Shown one piece after another: positions 11,718 to 24,300 of a stretch of DNA of 64,000 nt. Positions within the stretch are counted from its first letter, which is position 1, and the number at the start of each line of letters is the position of its first letter. The position numbers and the translations under genes are program-made. The notes beneath the pieces are model-generated. The model worked only from the letters and a program-made list of their open reading frames with translations. It had not been told where the DNA came from and ran no database searches. This stretch comes from Elymus sibiricus (lineage: Eukaryota; Streptophyta; Magnoliopsida; Poales; Poaceae): positions 64,745,086 through 64,809,085 of the forward strand of contig CM077668.1 of assembly GCA_039707655.1 (NCBI GenBank), given 5' to 3'.

Positions 11718-13840
11718 ACTCCCCTAGGCTTAACTCATTGCTTGTCCTCAAGCAATTTAGTTGACAAACTGAAAGTGATAAAGAAAGACTTTTACAAACT
11801 CTTTTGTTTTGTTGCTGTATATAAGCTTAGCTAGTACCCTGGTTTTCAGCAAAGATTATAAAATAACCATGTGAATGATAACACTTAGAATTCACATTTA
11901 CGGCAATGGCATAATCAACTAGCGAGCAATAATAACATATCTCAAATGCCAACAGTTTTATCAAAACAATCCTGATATAATATGATAACATGATATCTCG
12001 CTAGCCCTTTCTGAGACTGCAAAACATAAATGCAGAGCACTCTGAAATTCAAGCAGTGACTAGACATTGCAATTCAGGGTAGAAGAGATCCAGTCATGGT
12101 CACATCCAACATTAACTAGACTCAATGCATGTTAAACTAAGAATGACAATAGTGCTCTCTATGTTGGTGCTTGATTGAGAGGGTGATGACTCAATAATAA
12201 AAGTAAATAACATGTAAGTAAATAGAATGGCCCTTCGCAGAGGGAAGCAGAGATTTGCAGAGGTGCCAGAGCTCAGAGCTTAAAACAGAGATGAATACAT
12301 TTTGAGTGCTGTGCTTTTCCTGTCAATGTCACGACAAAGGATATCAATATCTGCCATGCTAAACACATTATTGGCTGTTCCCATGCAGAAAAGTAAAGGT
12401 TTACTCCCCCACCACCATACAAACACAAGCCATGGCTAGCCGAATCCACGGGTGCCCTCCAAACAATCAACTTTTCGGAGGAGTTTGTTTTATTATATTT
12501 TTGTTCATTTTTGTTTAACGGGACTGCGCATCCCAAGTACCAGCCTCTCTCGTGCAAGATGAGTGAATAAACTCTCATTGTGAGAATAACCCACTTAGCA
12601 TGGAAGATATTGACCGCCCCGTCGCTCCATGAGCGGTACGAGCACACAAAACAGATGTCTATTTGAATGATTAGAGATGGCACATGCAAATTTACTTGGA
12701 ACGGCAGGGTAATACCGTATATAGGTAGATATGGTGGACTCTTTTGGCACAACTTTGGGTTTCATGAATTTGAATGCACAAGCAGTATTTCCGCTTAGTA
12801 CAGGTGAAGGCTAGGAAATAGATTGAGAAGGACCAACTAGAGAGGGACAACGGTCATAATCATGCATTGCGAATAATTAACATTGAACATGAGCATGAGT
12901 AGGATATAAACACCCTGAATATAAATATCATGAAGGCTGCATTGGTTTTGAATCAACTACATGTGTGAACATGTGCCAAGTCAAGCCACTTGAATTTTTT
13001 AGAGGAGGATACCATCCTAACATACCACATCATAATCATTTTAATGCATGTTGACATACAAAATATATCATTATCCGCTCCTAGCTACTTAAGAATGGCA
13101 TGAGCAACTATGATCTCTAATTGTGATCACAAACATGTTTACTCATAATATGTTGAATCATGGACACTGAGCTAAACATATTTACAAAAACAAAAATAAG
13201 AAGAGTTCATACCAGCTTTTCTTCACTGCAGTCACTTCATCAAAATATCATCATTATTGCCTTTCACTTGCACGACCGAATGATGTGATAATAATAATAG
13301 TGCAAGGGTGCCGTGGACTAAGCTGAAATCTGCAAACACTTTATTCAAAGGAGAAGACAAGGTAACTTTGCCCCTTTCATTAGATAAACGATAATGCCTA
13401 TAGGAGCCACTTGACAATTATTGCGTGGTCTTCTCCTTATTGCTACTCAGGAAAAGAAAAGAAATTCAGAGAAACACACTGAAATCTTTTTGGAGTTTTT
13501 AGTTTTCCTTAAGAAAGCAAATGAAAGAAGGAAAACGAAAAGCGAGAAAAACTATTTACACTGAAGAGCTCTCAACAAAGAGCAAAAGAAGAAACGAAAA
13601 ATCTTTTTGGGTTTTCTTCTAATACTACAAACTAAACAAGAAAGAAAAACCAAAAAGAAGCGAGAAATATTTTTGGATTTTCGAAAGTTTTCCAAACACA
13701 CAAAAGAAACGAGTAAAAGCAAAAGCGAATAAACAAAGGAAACGAAGATTACCGACAAATGGAATGAAAGTGTGATGCATGAATATAATGTCGGTGAGAA
13801 TACATACTCCCCCAAGCTTAGGCTTTTGGCCTAACTTGGT
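11718..13840 (-). other. 3' non-coding region of element D
   Basis: This is the untranslated stretch between the env-position ORF and the 3' LTR. It has a PPT next to the LTR (11718-11731) and a second, stronger PPT-like tract at 13806-13820 (minus strand TAAGCTTGGGGGAGT). A 159-codon minus-strand frame at 12752-12273 has no domain I can recognise and I do not call it a gene. Confidence 0.6.
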
Positions 13841-14018
13841 CTACGGCCACTGAAAGAATCCGCCTGGTCCAGTGGGATACTGCGGCTGCTGAGGCTCCCA
13901 CTGAGACTGCTGAGGCTCCCACTGGTAAACCGGTGATGGTGCGGGTGCAAGTGCTGCCTCTGCTGTCAAACTCCAGTATGCATACAGATCATCGGGCATG
14001 ATAGTGTACCTACCAATG
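13841..14018 (-). pseudogene. C-terminal part of env-position ORF of element D
   Basis: This is the tail of the ORF that begins at 26832 and is interrupted by CACTA element E. With one copy of the GAA duplication counted, the two parts join in phase to 346 codons plus the TAG at 13841-13843. The tail is rich in Gln and Pro, with two QWEPQQ repeats. It has no membrane segment that I can see. Confidence 0.7.
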
Positions 14019-14021
14019 GAA

Positions 14022-14240
14022 CACTAGTAGAAAACGGGCCTTTAGTCCCGGTTGGGAAGGGCCTGTAGTCCCGGTTTTCCAACCGGGACAGCCCAATCGG
14101 GACTAAAGGCCCCCCACCATTAGTCCCGGTTGGTCACAAACCGGGACTAAAGGCCCTCCACGTTGCTGCGCTTGTGTGCTGGGGCTGGAGGACCTTTAGT
14201 CCCGGTTGGTGACACCAACCGGGACTAAAGGTTTAGGGGT
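14022..14240. repeat. Left terminus and subterminal repeats of CACTA E
   Basis: After the terminal CACTAGTAGAAAACGGGCC come at least three inverted pairs of TTTAGTCCCGGTT and AACCGGGACTAAAGG within about 200 bp. In En/Spm elements such arrays are the binding sites for the element's own transposition protein; that role is inferred here. Confidence 0.85.
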
Positions 14241-14483
14241 TTAGGGGTTAAGGGTTTATTGTTTATTTTTCCTTTTTCATTTTGTGTTTTCCATTTAATT
14301 CTTTTTCATTTCAAACATATTTTACGCTACTACATACTGTACACGTTATGCATATATAATAAAATTTCTCGTAGAACCAATCATATATCCTAGAATTTCT
14401 CGTACGACCATGCATACACATATATATATACAATTTGGTATATACAGTTTCTCCTACAACTTGCAGATCATTACATGCAGGCA

Positions 14484-17400
14484 TTAGGTGAAATGGTATT
14501 CTCCGTCGGGAGATATGACCTGCTTAAGCAAAAATCCCGCCATTTCCTCTTGAAGTGCTCGTATGCGGTCCGTTGGTAGGAGCTGATCCCGCATCTCTTT
14601 CATCTTTAAAGAAGGAGATCAATATGAATATATTAGTTGTGTGTATATATATTAGATAATGATAAAAAGAATTGTGAATAGTATTTACGTACCAAAAGAT
14701 TTCTTGCATCCATGCTCCTTTCGTTGATAATAATGCGAATGTTCTCGCAAACATAGTATGCACATAAATTATTCCCCGGTGCCTACCTCGAGCACTTTAC
14801 GAGAATAGAATTCAATCAGATAATAATCAAGCATGATAATGGTATTTAAACTAGAATTAAAGAGATGCGCGGACGTAGCTAGCTAGCTAGTACTACTTAA
14901 TTACCCTTGGTCGCCACCATTTCAGGCTTGGTTTCCATTGACCGACAACCTCTTTGATGAACGTTTTCCAAACCCTGCCCGGCAAAGAAAATGAATAAAG
15001 GAGTTATTAATTACTTGATATCAGGAAATGAACTAAAGAGGCCGACATAGTGCGATAATGATTGAAATTACCTGTCGAGCATCAACTTCAGGTCGTAGTA
15101 TTCTTTAGGGTCTCTAGTTAGTGAGTCCAGTACTTCAACTTTTCCCTCGTCAACTCTAATGATTAGCAGGATCCAGTGGAAACTGCGCACACGTTTGTAT
15201 AAGCGGGCATGCATAACTCATCAACTACACTTAACATCGAGTAAGCAAAATAGTATTTGTAGTACAAGACAGTAACACTCACTTGAAGTTGTAAGGAAAT
15301 ACTATCTCTGGTCTGGCATTTAGTTCCTTCAAAAACATTAGCAAGTTGGCCTCTGTGTCTTTGGGTTCTTTTTTTAACACTTGTTCATAAATGGTATTTG
15401 GGTCAATGAACCCAATGCCATAGACTCCATCTCTTTTCATTTCAGAAATCTTCAATCTGCATAATACCACACAAAAGAATATAGTGAGGATAATTATAGG
15501 CAATGAACGAGCTGAGCTAGAGACTTAAATTACAGAAAGAAATCACTTACAAACAATAGCAACTGACGAGAGATTTGTCCAGTGCGTCTTCATTGTATAA
15601 CTGAAAAAGTTCTGGCAATTCAATCCACACATCTTTTCCATGGTAGTAATGCTCTGGCTTGACTTTCACCGTGAGGCTCTCTCGCCCGGCCTTTACTTCT
15701 CTCAGGTACCAGTCATGCAATCTGCACATCTGCGTTGGTAGAAGCTCGACCTCCTCAGGCCTGACCAGAGGGTTCCCGTGGACGTATTTCCATGCTAGAT
15801 CCTTCTCATCAATATTCGTGGGAAGATCCTCGATGCCTAGGAGTTGTTCAACAGTGACACCGGCCTCTCTAGCCATCTGTCTAGCAGCGTCGGTTATTAC
15901 CGGCTTATCGGTGGTACTCACCTTGAGCGGGGGGATCGATTGCACTGCCTATTCTCCCAGCTGGGGAATAGTTTTCCCGCTTTTATTACTACCTGTTGTA
16001 AGGCTCGACTCCTTATCTTTTTGTGCATGATATGACTTCTTAATAGAGCGCTCATAGTCTGAATCACTTTTCTCCACAGCCGGTTTAGCAAGATCCACAA
16101 AGTGTTGTATGACTTTCTCAGGTATTTTCTCCTTCGGCGGCGGGGGCGGTTTCGGTGCAAAATTGGCCTTCACTTGGGCATCCATGACCCGTTTGTTTTC
16201 CTCCTCAGTCATCTCGTAAGCTAACTTCTTTTTGGTAGGAGGCTCGGGTTTCTTGTTTGGTGCTCTCTTCCGCTTGGGAGTCCGCTGACGCTGCAGAGTT
16301 CGATATTGCGAACTCGCGCTGGGCTCCGTCTCGGGGTGGGCTGGAGTCAGCTGACGCGGCGGATTTGGAGGAGGAGTCGGCTGACGCGGCGGACTTGGAG
16401 GAGGAGTCGGCTGACGCGGTGGACTTGGAGGAGGAGTCGGCTGACGCGGCGGACTTGGAGGAGGAGTCGGCTGACGCGGCGGACTTGGAGGAGGAGTCGG
16501 TGCCCTTGGCGTCGAGTTTGGAAAGACGATGCAATCCTTCCTCCATACAATGATACCATGTTTGGCTTCTCCTAGTGTCTGCTCCCCTTGACCTCCAGGA
16601 AAGTCAAGCTGTAGTGAGTCATATGCCGACAGAACTTCATCCACCCCGACACGAGCATAGCCAGGTGGAATCAGATTGTGGTCGAAGGCTGCTTCAGGGG
16701 GATTTGGTAAAGCATAGCCATCCGCCACCTTCATGGATATGTTCTTCAGTGGAAGGTGTAGCTCACAACTTGTCGTCTCTTGGATATCATCCACGGGGTA
16801 GCGAGCCAGTAGTGCATCATCGGCCGGGACCCCCGTGGAACCCATGCTGCTTTTCGGCATAGATGGGACGGTGCTATCCAATGCTGGATCTGCTTGCTGC
16901 TGCCACTGAGACGCCCTTTCCAGGCTAAGTGTGTCGGTCTGCTCCTGCTGCCGCATGAAAGCGCGTTCGAACTCCGCTTGCTTTGCTTCTAGCTATTGAA
17001 GCTGGTCTGCATCCTTCTTCTTCTTGTCTTCCTCCTGCTTCTTCTTTCTTGCACGGCTTCTGTAACTGGCGTTCCAGTCCGCAAACCCCTCAACCCACGG
17101 AACAACGCCTTTGCCTCGTGTTCGTCCCGGGTGTTCAGGATTCCCGAGGGCGCGTGTAAGCTCGTCGTTCTCTCCCTTGGGCTGGAACGCCCCCATTCGA
17201 GCCACTTCTATTGTACCAAGTAAAGCGTCCGAGGCTTCTTTAAGACTTGCCTGCACCATAATCTCCCCTGTCTTTGGGTCCAACTTTCCCCCATGCGCAT
17301 AAAACCAAGTCCTACACCTGTCGGGCCAACCCAATGTTGCTGGAGTGACCCCTGCAGCAATCATCTTTTCCTCAGATTCATCCCACTTAGGCCGGCCAGT

Positions 17401-18256
17401 CTTGTAGCCACCTGGCCCCAGAACATGGTGAAACTGTTTCTTCTCAGCATTGATCTTGTTTATCCTCGACCGTTCCTTAGCTGCTTCCGATTCCTTGAAC
17501 TCCACAAATAAGTCCCAGTGATCTTTTGCCTTCTCCAGTGCTCCAGTGAATTCTGGAGTCTGCTTTCCTGCTTCGATGTAGCAGGCCCATAATCTTTTCT
17601 TGTGGTTGCGGAATTGTGTGGCCATCTTCTGAAGAGCACTCTTCTTGACTTTCTCCCGTTCTGCATCTGTTAAATGCTCTGGTAGGGTGAAATGTGACAT
17701 GAGCGTTTCCCAAAGCAGATCTTTTGCTCTTTCGTTGACAAAACTAACTTCTCGATCTCCCTTTGGCTTATTCCATTCTTGAACGGAGATCGGGATTTGG
17801 TCCTTGACAATAACTCCGCACTAACGAGTAAATTTGTCCGCATTCTTTTTAGGAGCAAGCGGTTCGCCATTTGGTTTGATCTCATCGATGTTGTACTTTA
17901 TGCCAGGCGGCAACTTTTTGGCCGAGCCTCGTACTGCCCTGCTTGTAGAAGATTTGCTCGATCCGGAGGGCTAAAAGAAGAAAGATTCGTTAATATATAT
18001 ATATATACAAATCAATTAATACATGTAATGATCACCAGAGGCCTTATATATACCTCGCCGGTCTTTGTTAATTGAAAATCATTTCCTTCGCCATCATTGT
18101 TTGTGTGCCCTTCGTCTGTGGTTCTTCCTCAAATATTCCCTCACTGGCGTCGTTCAGATATTGTGAGCCGTCATCTTCAGGTTCACCCGCTGGGTTTCGG
18201 ATCATGTCGAACATGATATGCTCTTGATCATGGTCGTCTCTGCCGCTAGCGTCCAT
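14484..18256 (-). pseudogene. CACTA second gene: Transposase_24 / DUF8039 / ULP1-like protease fusion
   Basis: Exons read by eye on the minus strand: 18256-18053; 17972-15551; 15456-15283; 15182-15072; 14974-14905; 14782-14693; 14603-14484. The order is an acidic N-terminus (MDASGRDD); a Transposase_24-like region (17650-17230, with GPGGYKTGRPKWDESEEKMI); Lys-rich linker; a DUF8039-like region (about 16760-16520); five PTPPPSPPRQ repeats; and a C-terminal ULP1/C48-type cysteine protease with candidate catalytic His in FHWILL, Asp in VLDSL and Cys in GNNLCAYYVC. In SUMO proteases these residues cleave SUMO or its conjugates; the substrate here is unknown. In-frame TAG codons at 17821-17823, 16993-16995 and 15949-15951 all fit former CAG. 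A frameshift lies near 18100. Inactive as read. Confidence 0.75.
16351..16500. repeat. Five 30-bp tandem repeats coding for PTPPPSPPRQ
   Basis: Five head-to-tail 30-bp units start at 16351, each CTGACGCGG...GAGGAGTCGG, with one or two substitutions between units. As 30 is a multiple of three, the array stays in frame on the minus strand and makes a Pro-rich linker between the DUF8039-like region and the downstream region. Similar frames on the other strand and phases are by-products. Confidence 0.9.
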
Positions 18257-18289
18257 AGCTTAACTAATCCAGAAGAAAGATAAAACAAT

Positions 18290-18480
18290 TTAGTATTCAA
18301 ATTAGAATGCATCTCGAATAATATCACTAATACATCTCGAATAATCCAGTTAATGCATCATCGAATATTATCGAATATAATCTCGAATACATCTCGAGTA
18401 TTATCACTAATACATCTCGAATATTATCATATAACATCACTAGCTAATACAGCTCGAATATTATCAAGTAATCCAGTTGA
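18290..18480. repeat. Degenerate CTCGAATA repeats
   Basis: An AT-rich intron-like stretch with many loose copies of ATCTCGAATA and TATCACTAA. It separates the two exons on either side. No gene seen. Confidence 0.5.
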
Positions 18481-18485
18481 CTCAC

Positions 18486-18887
18486 GGTTCCTGAGGCGCG
18501 GGCGGTGGACACCCAAAGAGAAGGAACCATCACAGGATCATAGCTAGGGTGAGATCCCTGAAGAACCTGCCAGGTACTGGAGAACCTGACGTCCAACGCA
18601 ACCATGTAGCAACGGACGTGCTCGTCCTCCTCCCTAACACGGCGACGTACCACCTCCTCGGGGGCCGGCTGCCTCCGCATCGATAGTGGCCCACGCGACC
18701 GCCACCAAAGAAGCTCCGGGTCAACGACGGGAGCCCGATTCCTCACCAAGCTGCGCGCCCCAGAAGGTAGCACCTCCCAGTGCCAGCCCGACGGAGCCCA
18801 GTCCCGGACATGGCGCCTCTCAAGCAGGTTGTCGCCGCCGAGTCGACGACGAGGATGCGGGCCGGGCATCGTCGACGTCGAGAACAA
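18486..18887 (-). CDS. Probable 5' exon in CACTA E, unknown product
   Basis: An open minus-strand stretch (MFSTSTMPGPHPRRRLGG...) ends at a good splice donor (ACC|GTGAGT at 18486-18485). It lies between the promoter cluster near 19.9 kb and the start of the second CACTA gene at 18256, so it may be an upstream exon of that gene or a separate short gene. I do not recognise a domain. It is Arg- and Trp-rich and has no stop over about 134 codons. Confidence 0.4.
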
Positions 18888-19015
18888 ATTCTTATGAAAA
18901 CAAATTCCTATGCAATAATTATCATTTTATTATGCTACTCATATTTAATAAACTTTTACAACTATAGTAGATGGGCAAATTTGAACAACATTTTATAGCA
19001 TTGATCCATCTAACA

Positions 19016-19115
19016 TTCATCTAATTAACATTCATCTACACACAAAAATACATAATAAATCCATCTAATTAACATTCATCTACACACAAAAATACATAAT
19101 AAATCCATCTAATTA
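19016..19115. repeat. 43-bp tandem repeat, about 2.2 copies
   Basis: The unit contains CATCTACACACAAAAATACA and AATCCATCTAATTAACATT and is repeated almost exactly. It lies in the non-coding part upstream of the second CACTA gene; 18960-19440 has nothing else I can name. Confidence 0.7.
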
Positions 19116-19862
19116 ACATTTCTTTCAAAAAAAGAGAACCTAGGATCTTCTCAAAACACAATTGCCATTCACAAAATTCCATCAAGCATTTCTTCTATCT
19201 TAGGACAGTACCCAACATCATTTCTTTCATTAAAACTTCTTTTATTAATATTCAAACAATTACAAAACCAAATTCTATCAATTCATGACCTCCTTTGGTT
19301 TTGCAAAGGAATTATATTCCCCCTAACATTTCTAGTCAAGCAAAAACTATCTCAGCTAGATGCTAGTACCCACACTTCATTTCTCCAAAAATAATCTGTC
19401 CACTAGTTCAAAAATTTCAGGAAGCACCACAAATTTTTTTAAAATTTTGAAAAATGCCTAGCTACTGTTGGCATTGCTATCGAACACTTGCTGTGCACAA
19501 ATTCAGAAATTAGGCAAAGTTCAGAGATTGCACTGCCGTGCACTTCACTCTTCCTCTCCTTCACAACTTTGCCTCTGGCTCGTGCGCATCCACGGGATGC
19601 GGCAGGGGGGCGCGGGGTTGCCGGAGCCGACAGCAGCGAGCACATCCGTGGCGGCGCGGGCGGCGGAGCGCGACGGGGACAGAGGGAGGGGGAGGCCTGG
19701 GCCTTACCGGCGTTGCCGAGGAGAGGGGCGGCGAGGCTCGGAGGAGGTCGGAGACGAGGAGCGGCGATGGCGACGAGCGGTGTGGATCGCCGGAGAACTT
19801 GGGCAGCCTGGTGGCATGGTGATCGATTTGTCTCCTGGGCGGTGGAAAACGCTAGGTGACAG

Positions 19863-19869
19863 TTATATA
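19863..19869 (-). promoter_or_regulatory. TATA box upstream of second CACTA gene
   Basis: The minus strand reads TATATAA, followed by a GC-rich leader (19860-19550) towards the exons at 18887 and 18256. It lies at the edge of the internal TTTAGTCCCGG cluster. Motif-level evidence only. Confidence 0.45.
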
Positions 19870-19874
19870 GGATC

Positions 19875-20410
19875 GACCTTTAGTCCCGGTTGAAGCCACG
19901 AACCGGGACTAAAGGACCATTAGTCCCGGTTCGTGGCTGCAACCGGGACTAAAGGTCTGTTTTCGGGGCCAAATTAAGCGTGGGAGGGGGCCTTTACTCC
20001 CGGTTACAGCCACGGGCCGGGACTAAAGGTCTGTTTTCGGGCCCAAATTAAGCGCGGGAGGGGGCCTTTAGTCCCTGTTGGTGGCTCCAACCGGGACTAA
20101 AGGGTTGGTCCTGGCGTGGTGGAAGTTTAGTCCCACCTCGCCAAGCGAGAGGCACTCGCACCAGTTTATAAGCCCCGCTGCGATAGCCGTCTCGAGCTCC
20201 TCTCTAAAGCAGGCAGTACATGCCTAACATTTGCTCTGCCCTATGGGCCCTGCTAGCCCTGCGGGCCTGCATCCTGGCCCATATATAGTTGGGTTTCTAG
20301 TCGTATGCAGGCCGTGGTGGCCTAGTAGGCGGGCATTTTTTTCTTTGTTGCATATGTTATGTCAACTTTTTAGTCCCGGTTGGTGGATCCAACCGGGACG
20401 AAAGGTCTTT
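19875..20410. repeat. Internal cluster of CACTA subterminal-type repeats
   Basis: Several pairs of TTTAGTCCCGGTT and AACCGGGACTAAAGG lie in the middle of element E, far from both ends. The cluster sits between a minus-strand TATA box (19863-19869) and a plus-strand TATA-like TTTATAAG (20165-20172). It could be a two-way promoter controlled by the element's own binding protein, or the scar of one CACTA inside another. I see no CACTA terminus here, which favours the first. Confidence 0.65.
20165..20172 (+). promoter_or_regulatory. Plus-strand TATA-like box inside CACTA E
   Basis: TTTATAAG follows CACTCGCACCAG and precedes a GC-rich stretch, the typical look of a Triticeae CACTA promoter. A transcript from here would run towards the TNP2 gene in antisense. 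No ORF downstream on the plus strand is convincing. Confidence 0.35.
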
Positions 20411-20419
20411 TCTAGTTTT

Positions 20420-21310
20420 TTTTGTTTTTTGCTTTATTTTTTTTCTTTTGTTTCTACTTACAGCCAAATATTTAGAGTTTTTGAGTGAATCTTTTTGGTT
20501 TAGGTCACAAAAATTATAAACTTTCTGTTAGTGCCAGTAGTTTTCAAATTTGAATAGTTTAAATTTGAATTCTTTGAAATTTGTGTGAATCACTAGTTTG
20601 TGAATAACTTTACTTTAAAAATAGATTTTTGAGTGATTCTTTTTCCTGCTGTTTAATATTAGTGTGTTTTATCAGTATGTTCAATTTGGTAATTTTTAGG
20701 TTATTTAAATAGGTGTTTTAATCAAAAATAGATTCTGTTTAGCTCTTTTAGTTTTATAGCTCAAAAAAATCATTAAATGCATGAAAAATAGCGAATGAAG
20801 TCAGAAAGGGTTGAAAATTTATGATGTGGCTTTCAATGGTGCATGTTGAATGCACAAAAAGTCTGGAGTTAAAATAACTTTAAAAAAATGAAATGCCTTT
20901 GTAAGAGATGAGTTTTCGTCCGAAACCCTGGTACTTCGAAAGAGATTGTCCAGTTTGTACATGAAGTGCATCCAGTTTTTGCCGTAACCCTCTCAACTTT
21001 TTAGCACACGCTATGTGGGTGAAATGATGATACCATGCCAAGTTTCAACCTTTTCAGAGTTCATTTGTAGTGCTTTTCAATTTCAGGGTCATTTAGCTCA
21101 AAAAAATATTCAATAAATGCATGAAAAATAGCAAAGGAAGTCAGAAAGGGTTGAAAATTGATGACATGGCTTTGAATGGTGCATATTGAATGCACAAAAC
21201 ACATATATATACCCTAACTATTACAAAGATTCCCTTCGGTTTGTCCGAAGTGGGACTTTCTAGATAAGTTCGGAAACTCACTAGAGAAGAAAGTGATGAC
21301 GGTGAAGCCG
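20420..21310. repeat. AT-rich 3' region of TNP2 with a 335-bp-spaced direct repeat
   Basis: Two copies of a roughly 100-bp segment (about 20758-20860 and 21091-21200) share AAATGCATGAAAAATAGC, GTCAGAAAGGGTTGAAAATT and TTGAATGCACAAAA. The rest is AT-rich without a gene. It lies just downstream of the TNP2 stop. Confidence 0.65.
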
Positions 21311-21311
21311 G

Positions 21312-24300
21312 TCACATCCCAGAGTGGGATATTGGGGTATAAAACTTTTTCTTTGCGTGTGTCCCTTTGCGCCGTAACCATGGACAATCTTCATCATTTA
21401 ACAGGATGCTTGGGTCAGTCTTCACTGTGAAGGGAGCAATTTCATGAAACTTTTCATAATCTTCTGACATGTCTGTCTTGTCCTCCACTCCCACGATGTT
21501 TCTTTTCCCTGAAAGAACTATGTGGCGCTTTGGCTCATCGTATGATGTATTCTCTTCCTTATCTTTTCTTTTTCTCGGCTTGGTAGACATGTCCTTCACA
21601 TAGAAAACCTGCACCACATCATTGGCTAGGACGAATGGTTCGTCTGTGTACCCAAGATTGTTGAGATCCACTGTTGTCATTCCATACCGCGGGTCTTCCT
21701 TTACCCCGCCTCCAGTCAGATTGACCCATTTGCACCGAAACAAAGGGACCTTCAAATCACGTCCATAGTCAAGTTCCCATATCTCCTCTATGTAACCATA
21801 ATATGTGTCCTTTGGCCTATTGGTGTTTGCTGCATCAAAGCGGACACCACTGTTTTGGTTGGTGCTCTTTTTATCTTGGGCGATCGTGTAAAATGTATTC
21901 CCATTTATCTCGTACCCTTTGAAAGTCGATATAGTCGAAGATGGTGACTTGGCCAGCAAGTACAACTCATCTCCAACAGTGTCGTCATGCATGAGACGTG
22001 TTTGCAACCAACCACCGAATGACGCCATGTGTGTACGTTTGATCCAGGGCACAGACTGCTCCGGGTTCTAGGAGCGTACACTATCCAGGTGTTCCTCGAT
22101 ATACGGAGCCACCAAGCTAGAATTTTGTAGAACTGTGTAGTGTGCTTGCGCCCAAGAATGCCCGTCCATACATATTACTAAATCCTTTCCTAGCATGCCT
22201 TTTCCACCCAGTCTGCCCTCATGCCGCGATTTGGGAACACCAATCGGCTTAAGGTTAGGAATAAAGTCAACACAAAACTCAATGACCTCCTCTGCTTCAT
22301 GGCCCTTGGAGATGGTTCCTTCTGGCCTAGCACGGTTATGAACATATTTCTTTAAGACTCCCATGAACCTCTCAAAGGGGAACATATTGTGTAGAAATAC
22401 AGGACCCAGAATGGCAATCTCGTCGACTAGGTGAACTAGGACGTGCGTCATGATATTGAAGAAGGACGGTGGGAACACCAACTCGAAACTGACAAGACAT
22501 TGCACCAAATCATTCTGTAACCTTGGTAGGATTTCTGGATTGATTACCTTCTGAGAGATTGCATTGAGGAATGCACATAGCTTCACAACCGGAAGCAATT
22601 GCGTCATAATCACGTGGCAGTCATGAGACTTTAGGTTCTGGAACTTTTTCTCTGCCATATTTATTATTCCCTTTATATTCGACGAGAAGCCAGACGGGAC
22701 CTTCATACTGAGCAGGCATTCAAAGAAGATTTCCTTCTCTTCTTTGGTAAGTGCGTAGCAGGCAGGACCTTGATACTGCTTTGGATGTATGTCGTCTTTT
22801 CCGTGCATACGTTGCTGGTCCTCCCGTTCCTCCGGTGTATCTTTTGTCTTCCCATACACGCCCAAGAAGCCTAGCAGGTTCACGCAAAGATTCTTCGTCA
22901 CGTGCATCACGTCGATTGCAGAGAGGACCTCTAGGTCTTTCCAATAGGGTAGGTCCCAAAATATAGATTTCTTCTTCCACATGGGTGCGTGTCCGTCAGC
23001 GTCATTCGGAACAGATTGTCCGCCAGGACCCTTTCCAAAGATTACTTTTAAATCCTTGACCATATCAAGTATATCATCACCAGTACGGTGGCGAGGCTTC
23101 TTCAGGTGATCTGCCTCACCTTTGAAATGCTTGCCTTTCTTTCTTAAGAGATGCTTGATCGGAAGAAATCGACGATGTCCCAGGTACACATTCTTCTTAC
23201 ATTTATCCAAATATATACTTTCGGTCTCATCTAAACAGTGCGTGCATGCGTGGTATCCCTTGTTTGTCTGTCCTGAAAGGTTACTAAGAGCAGGCCAATC
23301 ATTGATGGTTACAAACAGCAACGCTCGTAGGTCAAATTCCTGCTGTTTGTGCTCATCCCACACACGTACACCTTTTATGTCCCACAGCTGTAAAAGTTCT
23401 TCAACTAATCGCCTTAGGTACACATCAATGTCGTTGCCGGGTTGCTTGGGGCCTTGGATGAGCACTGGCATCATAATGAACTTCCGCTTCATGCACAACC
23501 AAGGAGGAAGGTTATAGATACATAGAGTCACAGGCCAGGTGCTATGATTGCTGCTCTGCTCCCCAAAAGGATTAATGCCATCTGCACTTAAACCAAACCA
23601 TACGTTCATTGCGTCATCTGCAAAGTCCCGCCACTTTCTCTCGATTTTTCTCCACTGCGACCCGTCAGCGGGTACTCTCAACTTCCCGTATTTCTTACGG
23701 TCTTCTTTGTGCCATCGCATCAACTTGGCATGCTCTTTGTTTTGGAACAAACGTTTCAACCGTGGTATTATAGGAGCATACCACATCACCTTGGCAGGAA
23801 TCCTCTTCCTAGGGCGCTCGCCCTCAACATCATCACCGGGGTCATCGCGGCTGATCTTATAGCGCAATGCACCGCATACCGGGCATGCATTCAGATTCTC
23901 GTACTCCTCACCGCGGTAGAGGATGCAGTCATTAGGGCATGCATGTATCTTCTGCACCTCTAATCCTAGAGGGCAGACAACCTTCTTTGCTTCGTACGTA
24001 CTATTGGGCAATTCATTGTCCTTTGGAAGCATCTTCTTTAACATTTTCAGCAACTTTTCAAATCCCTTGTCAGCTACACCATTCTCTGCCTTCCATTGCA
24101 GCAATTCCAGTGTGGTCCCAGCTTTTTCTTGTCATCTTTGCAATTTGGGTACAACAATTTTTTGTGATCCTCTAACATGCGTTGCAACTTCAACTTCTCC
24201 TTTTCACTTTCGCAGTTTCTCTTTGCATGAGCAATGGCCCGACCAAGATCATCAGCGGGCTCATCTGATGCCTCTTCTTCAGCTTCTTCTTCTTCATTCT

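Noticed and set aside
12273..12752. 159-codon minus-strand frame
   Set aside because: Part of the 3' non-coding region of element D; no domain and no sign of selection visible.
16257..16575. Plus-strand and other-phase frames over the proline repeat
   Set aside because: Shadows of the 30-bp coding repeat, which keeps every phase open.
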